DNA of 42,028 nt from Oceanospirillaceae bacterium. GTDB lineage: Bacteria > Pseudomonadota > Gammaproteobacteria > Pseudomonadales > Balneatricaceae. The stretch lies in assembly GCA_013215375.1 (NCBI GenBank), contig JABSRB010000005.1, forward strand, positions 787-42,814, read 5' to 3'. Positions 28,658 to 38,341 of this stretch are shown here, one piece after another. The position numbers and the translations under genes were made by a program. The notes beneath the pieces were generated by a model. It saw only the letters and a list, made by a program, of their open reading frames with translations, did no database searches and had not been told where the DNA came from. Numbering within the stretch: position 1 is the stretch's first letter; each line of letters begins with the position of its first letter.

Positions 28658-29743
28658 TCAATCTTCTACGATAGAAAGAGAGGGCCCCGCATTTGCTTGG
28701 CCATTAAGTAAGTGCAGCTTTGCCCCTACTGTTCTAGCTATCTCTCTATAACTTAACGCAATATCACCGTTTTCATCAGCAACCACACAAGGACGCCCAG
28801 AGTCTGTCATGGTGCGAATATTAATATCCAATGGTAGCGACCCCAACACTTCACAACCATATTGACTGGAGAGTTGCTGCGCCCCACCTGAGCCAAATAT
28901 ATGTTCGTGATGACCGCAATTAGAACAGATATGAACGCTCATATTTTCGATGATACCCAGCACTGGAATATCAACTTTCGCAAACATCTCAATTCCCCTT
29001 TTTGCATCTAACAACGCAATATCTTGAGGGGTAGTGACCACCACAGCGGCACTAATTGGCACTTTTTGCGATAATGTCAAATGTATATCACCCGTTCCTG
29101 GCGGCATATCTATTAATAAATAATCTAATTCGCCCCACTGAGTTTGATTGACCATCTGAATAATAGCACCGCTGGCCATAGGTCCTCTCCACACCATTGG
29201 CGTGGTCTCATCAACCATATAAGCAATAGACATAGAAACCAGCCCCAGCGCTTCTATAGGCAGCATTTTGTCGCCCCCTAATGGCTCAGGCCGGGTGCCG
29301 GGTTTAATCCCCAACATCATCCCTTGACTTGGGCCATAGATATCCGCATCTAAGATACCAACGCGTGCACCTTCTGCCACTAACGCTAGCGCCAAGTTGA
29401 CAGTGGTGGTTGATTTTCCAACCCCACCTTTACCTGAGGAGATCGCCAAAATATTTTTCACCCCAGACAAGCTATCCACTTGGCTTTTTTGCACTGCAGG
29501 CTGTACCACAAAATCAATATCTATATTTACCTCACTAGCACCCGCACTACGCAGCAACTCACCCAACTCTAGCTTCAAAGTGGCTACTGAGCCATTGTTA
29601 GCATAAGGGTAAACTAGCCCAAGAGTGACGCTTGAATCCTGCTCTTCTAAACAATCAACGATACCATTACTAAACAAGTCTCCCGTTAAATAAGGATCTA
29701 TATATTGAGCTAATACTTGACGATAACGCTCTAAACTACTCAT
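28658..29743 (-). CDS. apbC: Fe-S cluster carrier ATPase ApbC/Mrp
   Basis: P-loop ATPase that carries Fe-S clusters to client proteins. The deviant Walker A is GKGGVGKSTTTVNLALAL; the cluster-binding CxxC is HICSNCGHHEHIFGSGG. The N-terminal DUF59-like domain (residues ~1-80) is present but lacks the Cys-rich motif. 361 residues. It sits between trmA and dcd and functionally complements the SUF operon. Confidence 0.95.
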   Translation of the reverse strand: MSSLERYRQVLAQYIDPYLTGDLFSNGIVDCLEEQDSSVTLGLVYPYANNGSVATLKLELGELLRSAGASEVNIDIDFVVQPAVQKSQVDSLSGVKNILAISSGKGGVGKSTTTVNLALALVAEGARVGILDADIYGPSQGMMLGIKPGTRPEPLGGDKMLPIEALGLVSMSIAYMVDETTPMVWRGPMASGAIIQMVNQTQWGELDYLLIDMPPGTGDIHLTLSQKVPISAAVVVTTPQDIALLDAKRGIEMFAKVDIPVLGIIENMSVHICSNCGHHEHIFGSGGAQQLSSQYGCEVLGSLPLDINIRTMTDSGRPCVVADENGDIALSYREIARTVGAKLHLLNGQANAGPSLSIVED

Positions 29744-29767
29744 CGCACACCCTCAGAATTACCGATG

Positions 29768-30895
29768 TTAAACTACTTTCTTACGCTCTAAGAAAACCCC
29801 TATCTCAAGATGATCGGTATAGGGAAATTGATCGAAGATCGCAAACCTCTTAATCTCATGAGTCTCGCACAGAGACAGCAAATTAAGCTGCAATGTAGCG
29901 GGACTACAAGATATATAAACAATCCCATCGTATTGCGCTACTTGTTTAACGGTTTCATCATCAAGACCAGAACGCGGCGGATCAACCAACACCGTACTAA
30001 ACTGATAGCTATTTAAATCAACATCATTCAGCTTTAACCGTCTAAATTCACGAACTCCTTGAAGCGCCTGCGAAAACTCTTCACTGGACATGCGTAATAT
30101 TTTAACATTTTCTATTTGGTTTAATTTAATATTGTACTGAGCTGAATTAACGGAACTTTTCGATATTTCGGTCGCAATTACATTATCGAAGTTACGCGCC
30201 AGTGGCAGGCTAAAATTACCGTTACCACAATACAGCTCAACTAAATCCCCTCCGCGATCACGCGTAACATCTAATGCCCAGTGCAACATATGCTCGCAGA
30301 CTTTGGCGTTGGGCTGGGTGAAACTATTTTCCACCTGCTGATAGTACATCGGTGCGCCATCTACATTCATCGTTTCGATGACAAAATCTCTGCCCAGTGC
30401 TATTTTTGTTTTTCTAGCGCGACCAATTAATTCAACAATTTGTCCATCACTGGACACTGCTCTCAAATCAGCTTGTAATTGCTGCGCACTTTGCAGCCAC
30501 TGCTCCCCTATCGCCTTGTGATAGAGCAGACTAATTAACAACTCGCCGCTTGAAGTGCTCAAGAAATCAATCTGGAATAATTTTTTACGCAAAATTTCAA
30601 CAGGCTTGATCAACTCAAGCAATACAAACATATGCTGCTGGATAATTTTACTCGCCATAGGGCACTGTGTAACATTGGTATGTTCGTGATTACTCCCAGG
30701 CGTAAACATCACATAATTAAGCGCATCTTTCTCGTGCCATACTCGAAACTCAACCCGCATTCGATAAGCGGTATCTGGGGAGGAGAAAACTTCTATTTCA
30801 GGTGGCGAGAAGGATGCAAACTGATCCCTTATAGCTACATTCTTTTGCTGTAGTAAAAAAGAATATTTACTTGGATCTATTATTGGTTGGGACAT
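29768..30895 (-). CDS. trmA: tRNA (uracil-5-)-methyltransferase
   Basis: Makes m5U54 in the T loop of tRNAs. The SAM site is VELYCGNGNFSLPLARNF; DPPRSGLD and the catalytic Cys in YISCSPATLQLNL are conserved. The 375-residue length fits TrmA and there is no TRAM domain, which separates it from RlmD. Its stop is 24 bp from the apbC start, on the same strand. Confidence 0.95.
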   Translation of the reverse strand: MSQPIIDPSKYSFLLQQKNVAIRDQFASFSPPEIEVFSSPDTAYRMRVEFRVWHEKDALNYVMFTPGSNHEHTNVTQCPMASKIIQQHMFVLLELIKPVEILRKKLFQIDFLSTSSGELLISLLYHKAIGEQWLQSAQQLQADLRAVSSDGQIVELIGRARKTKIALGRDFVIETMNVDGAPMYYQQVENSFTQPNAKVCEHMLHWALDVTRDRGGDLVELYCGNGNFSLPLARNFDNVIATEISKSSVNSAQYNIKLNQIENVKILRMSSEEFSQALQGVREFRRLKLNDVDLNSYQFSTVLVDPPRSGLDDETVKQVAQYDGIVYISCSPATLQLNLLSLCETHEIKRFAIFDQFPYTDHLEIGVFLERKKVV

Positions 30896-31103
30896 AAAGG
30901 CCTCAGAGAGCGAGAATATAATATTGATTAATGGGTAGTATAAAGGTGAATTTCAATAGGTGCGATCAATAGAAGCGTGGTCTATTTTTAGATACAGGTA
31001 TATTTACCCAAAAAAACATTAACGAGTGTTAATATAATCAAGCGCCGCGAACCTTCACTGCGTAATGCGGGGTATGCTAAGGCGTAAAATAGTAAACCAC
31101 AGT

Positions 31104-31160
31104 AAGCTGCGGGGAATTAAGCCTTGATGATTTAGGCTGCGCCTAATTAATCCCTACTAA
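31104..31160. repeat. Degenerate dispersed repeat, copy A
   Basis: Shares a ~57-base pattern with 33881-33938: AAGCTG-x-GGG-x-AATTAA, TGATGATTTA, then CCTAATT-x-ATC, at the same spacing with one indel. It lies in the 345-bp gap after trmA (30896-31240), where I see no gene. A near-palindrome, AGTACTTAAT-G-ATTAAGCACT, is at 31189-31209. Confidence 0.5.
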
Positions 31161-31240
31161 CCAGCAGATCAAGGAAAAGCCAACACCCAGTACTTAATGA
31201 TTAAGCACTAGATGCAGCATTATTGGAATTTACAATAAAA

Positions 31241-31597
31241 TTATTTTAAAGCCAAAGCCTGTGATGCAAATTTAACCCCATCCCAGCCAGAGCGTATAAA
31301 ATTACGTATATTCTTATGATTTTTCCCGTCAGGTGCGCTTTTGACATCTTGATAAAATTTACCAAAGCACCTCAATGTATGCTCTTCATCCAAGCGATTC
31401 AAATAAGCAAAACTGAGAATTTTTAATGACCCTTCATTTTGCCCAACGGCATTGTACAACATATAATCCCCTATACCGTTTCTAAACGAGCAAGGTGTAT
31501 ATGCATAATGTTCACTTATCACAGCCATTGTGTCTTCAAAATCTACCTTTCCTTCCTTTAAGGCATTTAGATATTGTATTACGCTTATTGACATCAT
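31241..31597 (-). CDS. HopJ type III effector family protein
   Basis: Small conserved protein related to Pseudomonas syringae HopJ, widespread in non-pathogens where a secretion role is doubtful. Motifs NEGSLKILSFAYLNRLDEE, CFGKFYQDV, PDGKNHKNIRNFI and the end SGWDGVKFASQAL fit the family. 118 residues. Two adjacent ATG codons (31597, 31594) leave the start uncertain by one residue. No type III secretion gene is in the window. Confidence 0.88.
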   Translation of the reverse strand: MMSISVIQYLNALKEGKVDFEDTMAVISEHYAYTPCSFRNGIGDYMLYNAVGQNEGSLKILSFAYLNRLDEEHTLRCFGKFYQDVKSAPDGKNHKNIRNFIRSGWDGVKFASQALALK

Positions 31598-31791
31598 TTT
31601 TTCTCAAAACTTAATATTTATGTCTGCTGAAAGATACAGCGAGGGACATCTTACACGAATATATAAAATAAAAAACCATGTGTCCTTGAGTATTTATACA
31701 TAATTTTTTAGATTTTCGACTAATTTAGTTCATTATCTGCAAATATAACCGTAAACTACGCTTTTTTGGTCTGCAATCACAGTCGAGTCCT

Positions 31792-33828
31792 ATGTCAAAT
31801 AATAGTCGTAAAATATTAGTTACCAGCGCCCTTCCCTATGCCAACGGCGCCATCCATTTAGGCCACATGTTAGAGTACATCCAAACAGATATTTGGGTGC
31901 GCTTTCAAAAGCAACGAGGCAATACATGCACTTACGTTTGTGCCGACGACACGCACGGCACGCCTATTATGTTAAAGGCAACTCAACTGGGCATTACTGA
32001 ACAGCAACTCATTGATCAGTCTAGCGAAGAGCACCAACGCGACTTTAAAGCCTTCATGATCAATTTTGACAATTACTATTCAACGCACTCTGATGAGAAC
32101 CGTGACTTTGCCGCTGATATTTACTGCAAATTACGCGATGCTGGACATATTGCAAAAAAAACCATTACCCAAGCCTACGATCCAGAGAAACAAATGTTTC
32201 TTCCCGATCGCTTCGTAAAAGGCGATTGCCCAAAATGTGACGCTAAAGATCAATACGGCGACAACTGCGAAAGCTGTGGGGCTACTTATAGCCCTATCGA
32301 GTTAAAGAATGCTTATTCTGCTATTTCTGGAGCAAAGCCGATTGAAAAAGAATCTGAACACTACTTTTTTAAATTAGGCGACTTCGAAGATTTTTTGCGC
32401 AATTGGGTCGACAATCACGTGCAAGTGCAGATGAGAAACAAGCTCAACGAGTGGTTTGAAGCGGGTTTACAGAACTGGGATATATCCAGAGATGCACCTT
32501 ACTGGGGCTTTGAAATACCCGACGCTCCCGGAAAATACTTCTACGTTTGGTTAGATGCACCTGTTGGCTACATGGCCAGCTTTAAAAATTGGTGCGATAA
32601 AAATGATACCGATTTCGATGAGTACTGGAATAAAGATTCTACGACAGAGCTCTATCACTTCATCGGCAAAGATATTGCTTATTTTCACTCACTATTTTGG
32701 CCCGCTATGCTTGAAGGCGCTGGATTACGCAAACCTAGCGGGGTCTTTTGCCATGGATTTGTCACTGTTGACGGCAAAAAAATGTCTAAGTCTCGCGGCA
32801 CATTCATCATGGCAGAGACTTACTTAAACCACCTTCGCCCTGAATATCTTCGCTACTACTTCGCAGCTAAGCTAGGCTCAGGATTAGATGATATCGATTT
32901 AAACCTTGAAGATTTCCGCTTGCGGGTCAATGCGGACCTCGTCAATAAAGTGATTAATATTGCCTCGCGTTGTGCCGGATTCATCCACAAGAAATTTGAT
33001 GGAATGCTCTCTCCTACCTTATCAGAGCCGGCACTATTTCAAGCCGCTATTGATAAAAGCGAAATCATTGCCAACCATTATGAAAACCGCGAATACGCCA
33101 AGGCAATGCGCGAAATCATGGCCATTGCCGATTCTGCAAACCAGTACATCGACGCCGCTGAACCTTGGGTATTAGCCAAGCAAGAAGGCAGCGAACAAGC
33201 AGTACAAGACTGCTGCACTATGGGCATCAACTTATTCAATATCATCTGCTCGTATTTGTCGCCGGTATTACCACAGGTCTCCCAAGACGCCCTTGACTTC
33301 TTAAACTTAGAAAACTATGCCTGGGACAACATTAAAACGCCGTTACTCGATCACAAAATCAACAAATTCAAGCCGCTTATGCAGCGAGTTGAAGAGAGCA
33401 AAATCGCGGCAATTCTCGATGAAACAAAAAAGAACCTTGCCTTACAAGCCGCTACAACACCAACCGTAGTAAAAACGCCTCTGCAACAAGAGCCTATAGC
33501 GGATACCATTGAATTTTCGGACTTCGCCAAAGTAGACTTAAGAATTGTTAAAATAATCAACGCAGAACACGTCAAAGGCGCTAACAAACTATTACAGTTA
33601 ACGCTTGATCTAGATGGCGAAACCAGAAATGTATTTGCCGGCATCAAGTCAGCTTACAAGCCTGAAGAACTGATCGGCAAGCACACGGTAATGGTAGCAA
33701 ACTTAGCTACTCGCACCATGAAGTTTGGTGACTCTGAGGGCATGGTGCTTGCAGCGGGTCCAGGCGGCGAAGATATATGGATACTGGAGCCGCACCAAGG
33801 CGCAAAACCGGGTATGCGGGTTAAGTAA
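31792..33828 (+). CDS. metG: Methionyl-tRNA synthetase
   Basis: Class I synthetase charging tRNA-Met. The HIGH-like site is [15 protein letters not shown], the zinc knuckle lies in [18 protein letters not shown], and the KMSKS loop is [12 protein letters not shown]. The C-terminal tRNA-binding (EMAP-like) domain begins near [14 protein letters not shown]. The 678-residue length equals the long dimeric E. coli type. It is divergent from hopJ and the trmA-apbC-dcd genes. Confidence 0.97.
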   Translation: MSNNSRKILVTSALPYANGAIHLGHMLEYIQTDIWVRFQKQRGNTCTYVCADDTHGTPIMLKATQLGITEQQLIDQSSEEHQRDFKAFMINFDNYYSTHSDENRDFAADIYCKLRDAGHIAKKTITQAYDPEKQMFLPDRFVKGDCPKCDAKDQYGDNCESCGATYSPIELKNAYSAISGAKPIEKESEHYFFKLGDFEDFLRNWVDNHVQVQMRNKLNEWFEAGLQNWDISRDAPYWGFEIPDAPGKYFYVWLDAPVGYMASFKNWCDKNDTDFDEYWNKDSTTELYHFIGKDIAYFHSLFWPAMLEGAGLRKPSGVFCHGFVTVDGKKMSKSRGTFIMAETYLNHLRPEYLRYYFAAKLGSGLDDIDLNLEDFRLRVNADLVNKVINIASRCAGFIHKKFDGMLSPTLSEPALFQAAIDKSEIIANHYENREYAKAMREIMAIADSANQYIDAAEPWVLAKQEGSEQAVQDCCTMGINLFNIICSYLSPVLPQVSQDALDFLNLENYAWDNIKTPLLDHKINKFKPLMQRVEESKIAAILDETKKNLALQAATTPTVVKTPLQQEPIADTIEFSDFAKVDLRIVKIINAEHVKGANKLLQLTLDLDGETRNVFAGIKSAYKPEELIGKHTVMVANLATRTMKFGDSEGMVLAAGPGGEDIWILEPHQGAKPGMRVK

Positions 33829-33880
33829 TCCAGTCAGCCCTCCATGGAGCGGGTCTGAAGAAACACCCAGAGAAAGCAAC

Positions 33881-33938
33881 AAGCTGAGGGAAATTAACTC
33901 CCTGATGATTTAAGCTCCTCCTAATTCATCTTTATTAA
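33881..33938. repeat. Degenerate dispersed repeat, copy B
   Basis: Partner of 31104-31160, about three quarters identical by eye. It starts 53 bp after the metG stop. The two copies flank hopJ and metG in the same orientation. Confidence 0.5.
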
Positions 33939-33960
33939 TGCCAATAAATAGCTATAGCAG

Positions 33961-33989
33961 AAGATGCTCAGCTTCCCGCTGGGCATCTT
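33961..33989 (+). terminator. Stem-loop after metG
   Basis: AAGATGCTCAGC (33961-33972) pairs with GCTGGGCATCTT (33978-33989), 12 bp with one G-T, around a 5-nt loop. No clear T tract follows. Confidence 0.5.
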
Positions 33990-34123
33990 AGCTTCACCGA
34001 TAACGGCACAATCAAAAAAAGCGATCAAGTTAACAGACAAGCTTAAACCATAATTAAAACAATAACCGCCTGTTCTTTGGCAAAAGATTAGGTGCAACTA
34101 TTTAACTCAGATATCATTTATCT

Positions 34124-34762
34124 ATGAAAAAATTCAGCGACACTGAAAGCAATATATTAGAAGACATTATTTTGCATCGACGCGATGTCCGGGGCAACAG
34201 GTTTCTAGATAAAAAAATCCCTAAAAAAGCGTTAGATAAGATATTGTTTGCAGCCATTAACGCTCCCTCTGTTGGTTTTTCCCAACCTTGGCAATTTGTC
34301 ATCATTGAAGACACTAAACGCAAAGAATTGATAAAAGCGACATTTCGCACTGAGACGGCCAAGGCCTGCAAAACATTCTCTCCCAAGCGCCAAGAGATGT
34401 ATCAACAACTTAAACTAGAAGGTATTCACGAGGCTCCCACGAATATTGCTGTTTTTTATAAGCCGAGTGACCATCCGGTATTAGGCCAAAACAGCATGAA
34501 GGAGGCCGGGACTTACAGTGTTGTATGCGCGATACAAAACATGTGGCTGATGTCTCGCGCTCTAAACATAGGACTTGGATGGGTGAGTATTATAGACCCA
34601 GAAAAGGTGAAATCCATATTGAATGCACCGGCTGAAAACCAGCTTGTAGCGTATTTATGCTTAGGTTTCGTCGATACTTTTTATGACAAACCGGAGCTGG
34701 AACGCAAGCAGTGGGAAAAACGAAAGAACATTGACGAGTTAATATTCAAAGAAAGCTATTAA
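34124..34762 (+). CDS. bluB: 5,6-Dimethylbenzimidazole synthase BluB
   Basis: Nitroreductase-fold enzyme that breaks FMN to form the lower ligand of vitamin B12. HRRDVRGNRF, AAINAPSVGFSQPWQFVI and QNMWLMSRALNIGLGWVSI are BluB signatures. 212 residues. It stands alone: no other cobalamin gene or B12 riboswitch is near. It may serve cobalamin remodelling or a pathway encoded elsewhere. Confidence 0.92.
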   Translation: MKKFSDTESNILEDIILHRRDVRGNRFLDKKIPKKALDKILFAAINAPSVGFSQPWQFVIIEDTKRKELIKATFRTETAKACKTFSPKRQEMYQQLKLEGIHEAPTNIAVFYKPSDHPVLGQNSMKEAGTYSVVCAIQNMWLMSRALNIGLGWVSIIDPEKVKSILNAPAENQLVAYLCLGFVDTFYDKPELERKQWEKRKNIDELIFKESY

Positions 34763-34838
34763 CTTAGTAGCTTAACACCCTAGGATCAGCCGCCAGCCCC
34801 CTACCTCTAAGCTAGAACAACACTGGACAGTGGTGATA

Positions 34839-35642
34839 CTAAGCTTCGTCTTGAAACATTTTAATCAGGATAGATTTTATTTTTGTCGTATCAAATGGTT
34901 TGTCTAGAATAGCGTCGACACCTGCATCGCGCACTTTTTCTAAATGACTATCTTTTGCCTCTGAAGTAATCATCAACACTGGTACATGGGCATGTTTAGC
35001 AGACGAACGAAGATGCTGGGTTAATTCCACGCCATTTACCTGCGGCATATTGTAGTCAGTTACCAACAGATCTATTTCATTTGACTTTAAATAGTCAATC
35101 GCATAGCAACCATCTTCAAATTCTGTGACGTTATTCAGGCCTAAATTCTGTAATACCTTAGAAATGGCTCTGCGTGCTAATTTACTGTCATCAACCAGCG
35201 CCACCCTTAAGGTGTTTACATCGTAATTTTCTAAATATAAATCTTCACTATTTAAAAACCCTATCGCGGAGCGTAAAGCTCGTTTTAATGCGCTCTGTTC
35301 AAAGGGTTTGGCAAGAATCGCCAAGATCCCCGACTGCTTAAAAACTTCTAAATGATCACGACGACTCTCGCTTGAAACTAAGATAAATGGCAGTGAAGAA
35401 AACTTTTCCTTTGCGCGTAAAGTATGTAGCAACTCAATGGCCGAACCGTCTTCATAATGCAGATTTGAAATAATCAAATCGGGAGGGTATTTAATTATTT
35501 TAGTTAATGCTTCCAACTTACCGTGCACTATCTCAATATTAGTGACTGCTTCTTGGTTAAGCTTTTTAACCATAATGTTCTGTTGCATTTTTGACGGTTC
35601 AATTAACAGAATACTTAATTCAGATGGGATAAGCTCTTGCAT
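34839..35642 (-). CDS. Tandem CheY-like response regulator, first receiver degenerate
   Basis: 267 residues, two receiver domains and no output domain. In the first (residues ~8-130) the phospho-acceptor Asp is replaced by Asn (DLIISNLHYEDG, N60) and the acidic pocket reads EP (E15, P16), although the Lys (KPF) remains. The second (~144-265) is intact: VDDSK, acceptor D196 in VTDYNMP, ITSEA and DKPF. The first half probably acts as a docking or dimer domain. The partner kinase is unknown. Confidence 0.92.
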   Translation of the reverse strand: MQELIPSELSILLIEPSKMQQNIMVKKLNQEAVTNIEIVHGKLEALTKIIKYPPDLIISNLHYEDGSAIELLHTLRAKEKFSSLPFILVSSESRRDHLEVFKQSGILAILAKPFEQSALKRALRSAIGFLNSEDLYLENYDVNTLRVALVDDSKLARRAISKVLQNLGLNNVTEFEDGCYAIDYLKSNEIDLLVTDYNMPQVNGVELTQHLRSSAKHAHVPVLMITSEAKDSHLEKVRDAGVDAILDKPFDTTKIKSILIKMFQDEA

Positions 35643-36215
35643 TCGACTTCCTAAATAACACTTTTATTGTAAGTAACAACAGCACATAGAAACAAGTTAG
35701 CGGCAATACTGCTCAATCTGTGTCACGAGCAATAAGACTTTACTTAATCTAACCCTAATATGGCAAAAATATATTATGCCACATAACGCCCTTCAGATAT
35801 TTTATATTTTTTTATTAGTTAAAACATACGTTTACATGTCAATTCAAGTAACAACAAAAACATTTTTGATCTTATCAATTTATTATTGCTTAACCTACAA
35901 TGACAACAGAGAATGGCTAAAAATCACTTAACAAACCACCAAACACCCTGTTCATTTTAGCTTAGTTTTGATATAACGAAAGCCATTCACCAAGCTATAC
36001 TAGTAATCTCCTCAATTAACATTAATGCAATAACGTAAATTTGTTGTCAACCATCATCTATAAATGACTTACGGATGCCAAAGCTGCCGCAAACCCAACG
36101 CATAGTTTAAACTTGAAACATATTATATGCTTAAAATAGTTCTTAAAAAGCACCTTGATGTGTTAATCTCAATATCGCAAAAATGACAAGAAGCATATAA
36201 TAATTAGAGGTGAAA
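35643..36215. other. Long AT-rich intergenic gap
   Basis: Between the divergent response-regulator and ETF-QO genes. I find only reading frames under 20 codons and no strong stem-loop. It probably holds the two promoters, which I cannot place with confidence. Confidence 0.5.
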
Positions 36216-37859
36216 ATGACAGAACGTGAATCAATGGAATTTGACGTTGTCATCGTAGGTGCGGGCCCTGCGGGACTATCAACTGCATGCAGATTAATGC
36301 AACAAGCTCAGGAAAACAACCAAGAGATCAGCGTCTGTGTCGTTGAAAAAGGTTCAGAGGTTGGCGCTCATATAATGTCTGGTGCCGTGATAGAACCACG
36401 TGCTTTAGACGAGTTATTTCCCAATTGGAAAGAGCTCGGAGCACCGCTCACCACTGCCGTTACTGAAGACCAAATTTTTCTGCTTAGAGATGATCAGAAA
36501 TCGATCAAAATACCCAATGTCTTTGTGCCAAAAACAATGCACAACGAGGGTAACTATATCGCCAGCGTCGGCAATCTTTGTCGCTGGTTAGCAGAACAGG
36601 CTGAACAACTAGGTGTTGAAGTTTTTCCAGGCTTTGCCGCTGCTCACATTATTTATAATGACGACGGCGCTGTCGCCGGTATCGGCACCGGGGATATGGG
36701 CCTTGACGAAGCAGGCGAGCACAAAGATGGCTATATGCCAGGGATGGACTTACTCGCTAAATACACGGTATTTAGCGAGGGCTGTCGTGGCCACTTAGGC
36801 AAAGAATTACTTGAAAAGTACTCTCTTGATAAAGACAGTGATGTACAGCATTACGGTATCGGCATCAAAGAACTCTGGGATATAGATCCAGAGAAACATC
36901 AAGCAGGTCTGGTCGTGCACGGCACAGGCTGGCCACTAAACAAAGAAAGTGGCGGTTTTTTCCTCTACCATTTGGAAAACAACCAAGCGGTAGTTGGTCT
37001 CATTACTGACCTTAGTTACAGCAACCCACATTTGAGCCCTTTTGATGAGTTCCAACGCCTCAAACATCACCCGCTATTGGCGCAATACTTAACAGGGGGC
37101 AAGCGTGTCTCCTATGGTGCCAGAGCGATTACTAAAGGCGGCTTTAACTCGCTACCGAAAATGAGCATGCCCGGGGCGTTGTTATTAGGTTGTGACGCTG
37201 GCACTTTGAATTTTTCAAAAATAAAAGGCACCCACACCGCCATGAAATCCGGCATGATTGCCGCTGAAACGATTGCCAACGCGCTGTCAAAGCAAGATGA
37301 AGGCGGTAGCGATCTAATTGCCTACACAGAGAATTTCAAAGCATCTTGGGTACATGAAGAGCTGTACAAGAGCCGTAACTTTGGACCTGCATTACATAAA
37401 TTTGGCACTTATATTGGTGGCGCTTTTAACTTTATTGATCAGAACCTTTTTGCTATCCCTGTTACATTACACGATAACAATCCCGATCATGAGCAGCTCA
37501 CAGATGTCCAATCATCACCGGTCATTAACTACCCTAAACCCGATGGCATATTAAGTTTTGACAAGCCCTCCTCAGTATTTTTATCAAATACTAATCACGA
37601 GGAAAACCAACCTTGTCATCTTAAACTCAAAGACTCAAGCATCCCACTGGGAAGCAACCTAGCAAAATACCTAGAACCCGCGCAAAGGTACTGTCCCGCT
37701 GGTGTTTATGAAATTGTAGAACAGGAGGGAGAACAGTTATTCCAAATCAATTCGCAAAACTGCGTACACTGCAAAACCTGTGATATAAAAGATCCTGCGC
37801 AAAACATCACTTGGGTTGCACCTGAAGGTGGTGGCGGACCGAACTATCCCAATATGTAA
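36216..37859 (+). CDS. Electron transfer flavoprotein-ubiquinone oxidoreductase
   Basis: Membrane-associated FAD and [4Fe-4S] enzyme passing electrons from ETF to ubiquinone, mostly in fatty-acid and amino-acid oxidation. The FAD motif is VVIVGAGPAGLS and SGAVIEPRALDELFPNW is characteristic. The cluster cysteines are in RYCPAGVYE and CVHCKTCDIKDP. ATG 36216 after AGAGGTGAAA is preferred to GTG 36210. 547 residues. etfAB are not in the window. Confidence 0.95.
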   Translation: MTERESMEFDVVIVGAGPAGLSTACRLMQQAQENNQEISVCVVEKGSEVGAHIMSGAVIEPRALDELFPNWKELGAPLTTAVTEDQIFLLRDDQKSIKIPNVFVPKTMHNEGNYIASVGNLCRWLAEQAEQLGVEVFPGFAAAHIIYNDDGAVAGIGTGDMGLDEAGEHKDGYMPGMDLLAKYTVFSEGCRGHLGKELLEKYSLDKDSDVQHYGIGIKELWDIDPEKHQAGLVVHGTGWPLNKESGGFFLYHLENNQAVVGLITDLSYSNPHLSPFDEFQRLKHHPLLAQYLTGGKRVSYGARAITKGGFNSLPKMSMPGALLLGCDAGTLNFSKIKGTHTAMKSGMIAAETIANALSKQDEGGSDLIAYTENFKASWVHEELYKSRNFGPALHKFGTYIGGAFNFIDQNLFAIPVTLHDNNPDHEQLTDVQSSPVINYPKPDGILSFDKPSSVFLSNTNHEENQPCHLKLKDSSIPLGSNLAKYLEPAQRYCPAGVYEIVEQEGEQLFQINSQNCVHCKTCDIKDPAQNITWVAPEGGGGPNYPNM

Positions 37860-37870
37860 ACTAATGATTC

Positions 37871-37894
37871 AAGGGCCTTTCAAGGCCCTTTCTT
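37871..37894 (+). terminator. Intrinsic terminator after ETF-QO
   Basis: AAGGGCCT-TTCA-AGGCCCTT (37871-37890) followed by TCTT. Confidence 0.75.
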
Positions 37895-37942
37895 ATTACG
37901 CTTTAAATCAGTAAATCGATACCACAACCTATAGTAAGAGCT

Positions 37943-38341
37943 TTAATAGAAAATCATATCTGCACTGGGATTAGCCAGCATTTTGGACAATCTTGAACTC
38001 AAATCACCGACATGTATTTCCAACTTATAACCATCGGGATCTAAAATATAGAGCGAATCACCTTCACTCTTATTCTTCTTCCACTGTATAACACCTGCAG
38101 CCAGCAGACGCTTGGAAAATACTGAAAAATCATCTTTAGCAATGCCAAAAGCCAAATGACTGTAATCCTGATTGACGCAAACCTCATCAACAGATAGGCA
38201 AACCCACTGCCCTGCTACGCTTAAATAAGCCCCATTCGCCCAAACCACTTCGAGCTTCATCAATAATTTATGCTGATAAAAATCAACAGACCGCTTCAAG
38301 TCACTGACAGCTATAGTCACATGGTTAATGCCGTCAAGCAT
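37943..38341 (-). CDS. fosA: FosA-type fosfomycin glutathione transferase
   Basis: Mn/K-dependent glyoxalase-fold enzyme that adds glutathione to fosfomycin. From ATG 38341 (MLDGINHVTIAVSDL) the metal ligands H7, H62 and E108 and the K-binding loop NKSEGDS correspond to FosA of Pseudomonas with a two-residue shift; LDPDGYKLEIHVGDL and SSRL also match. 132 residues. An upstream start at 38371 would overlap the DUF3482 gene further and is less likely. It overlaps the DUF3482 stop by 8 bp, so it is part of that operon, not a cassette. Confidence 0.88.
   Translation of the reverse strand: MLDGINHVTIAVSDLKRSVDFYQHKLLMKLEVVWANGAYLSVAGQWVCLSVDEVCVNQDYSHLAFGIAKDDFSVFSKRLLAAGVIQWKKNKSEGDSLYILDPDGYKLEIHVGDLSSRLSKMLANPSADMIFY

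Noticed and set aside
27926-31198. Shared 12-mer CCAGTACTTAAT at two gaps
   Set aside because: A 12-base match is expected by chance in a window of this size.
31241-31597. HopJ as evidence of a type III secretion system
   Set aside because: The family is common in bacteria without such systems and no apparatus gene is present.
33990-34123. Possible cobalamin riboswitch before bluB
   Set aside because: I could not find a B12 box or the expected paired elements; the leader is short.
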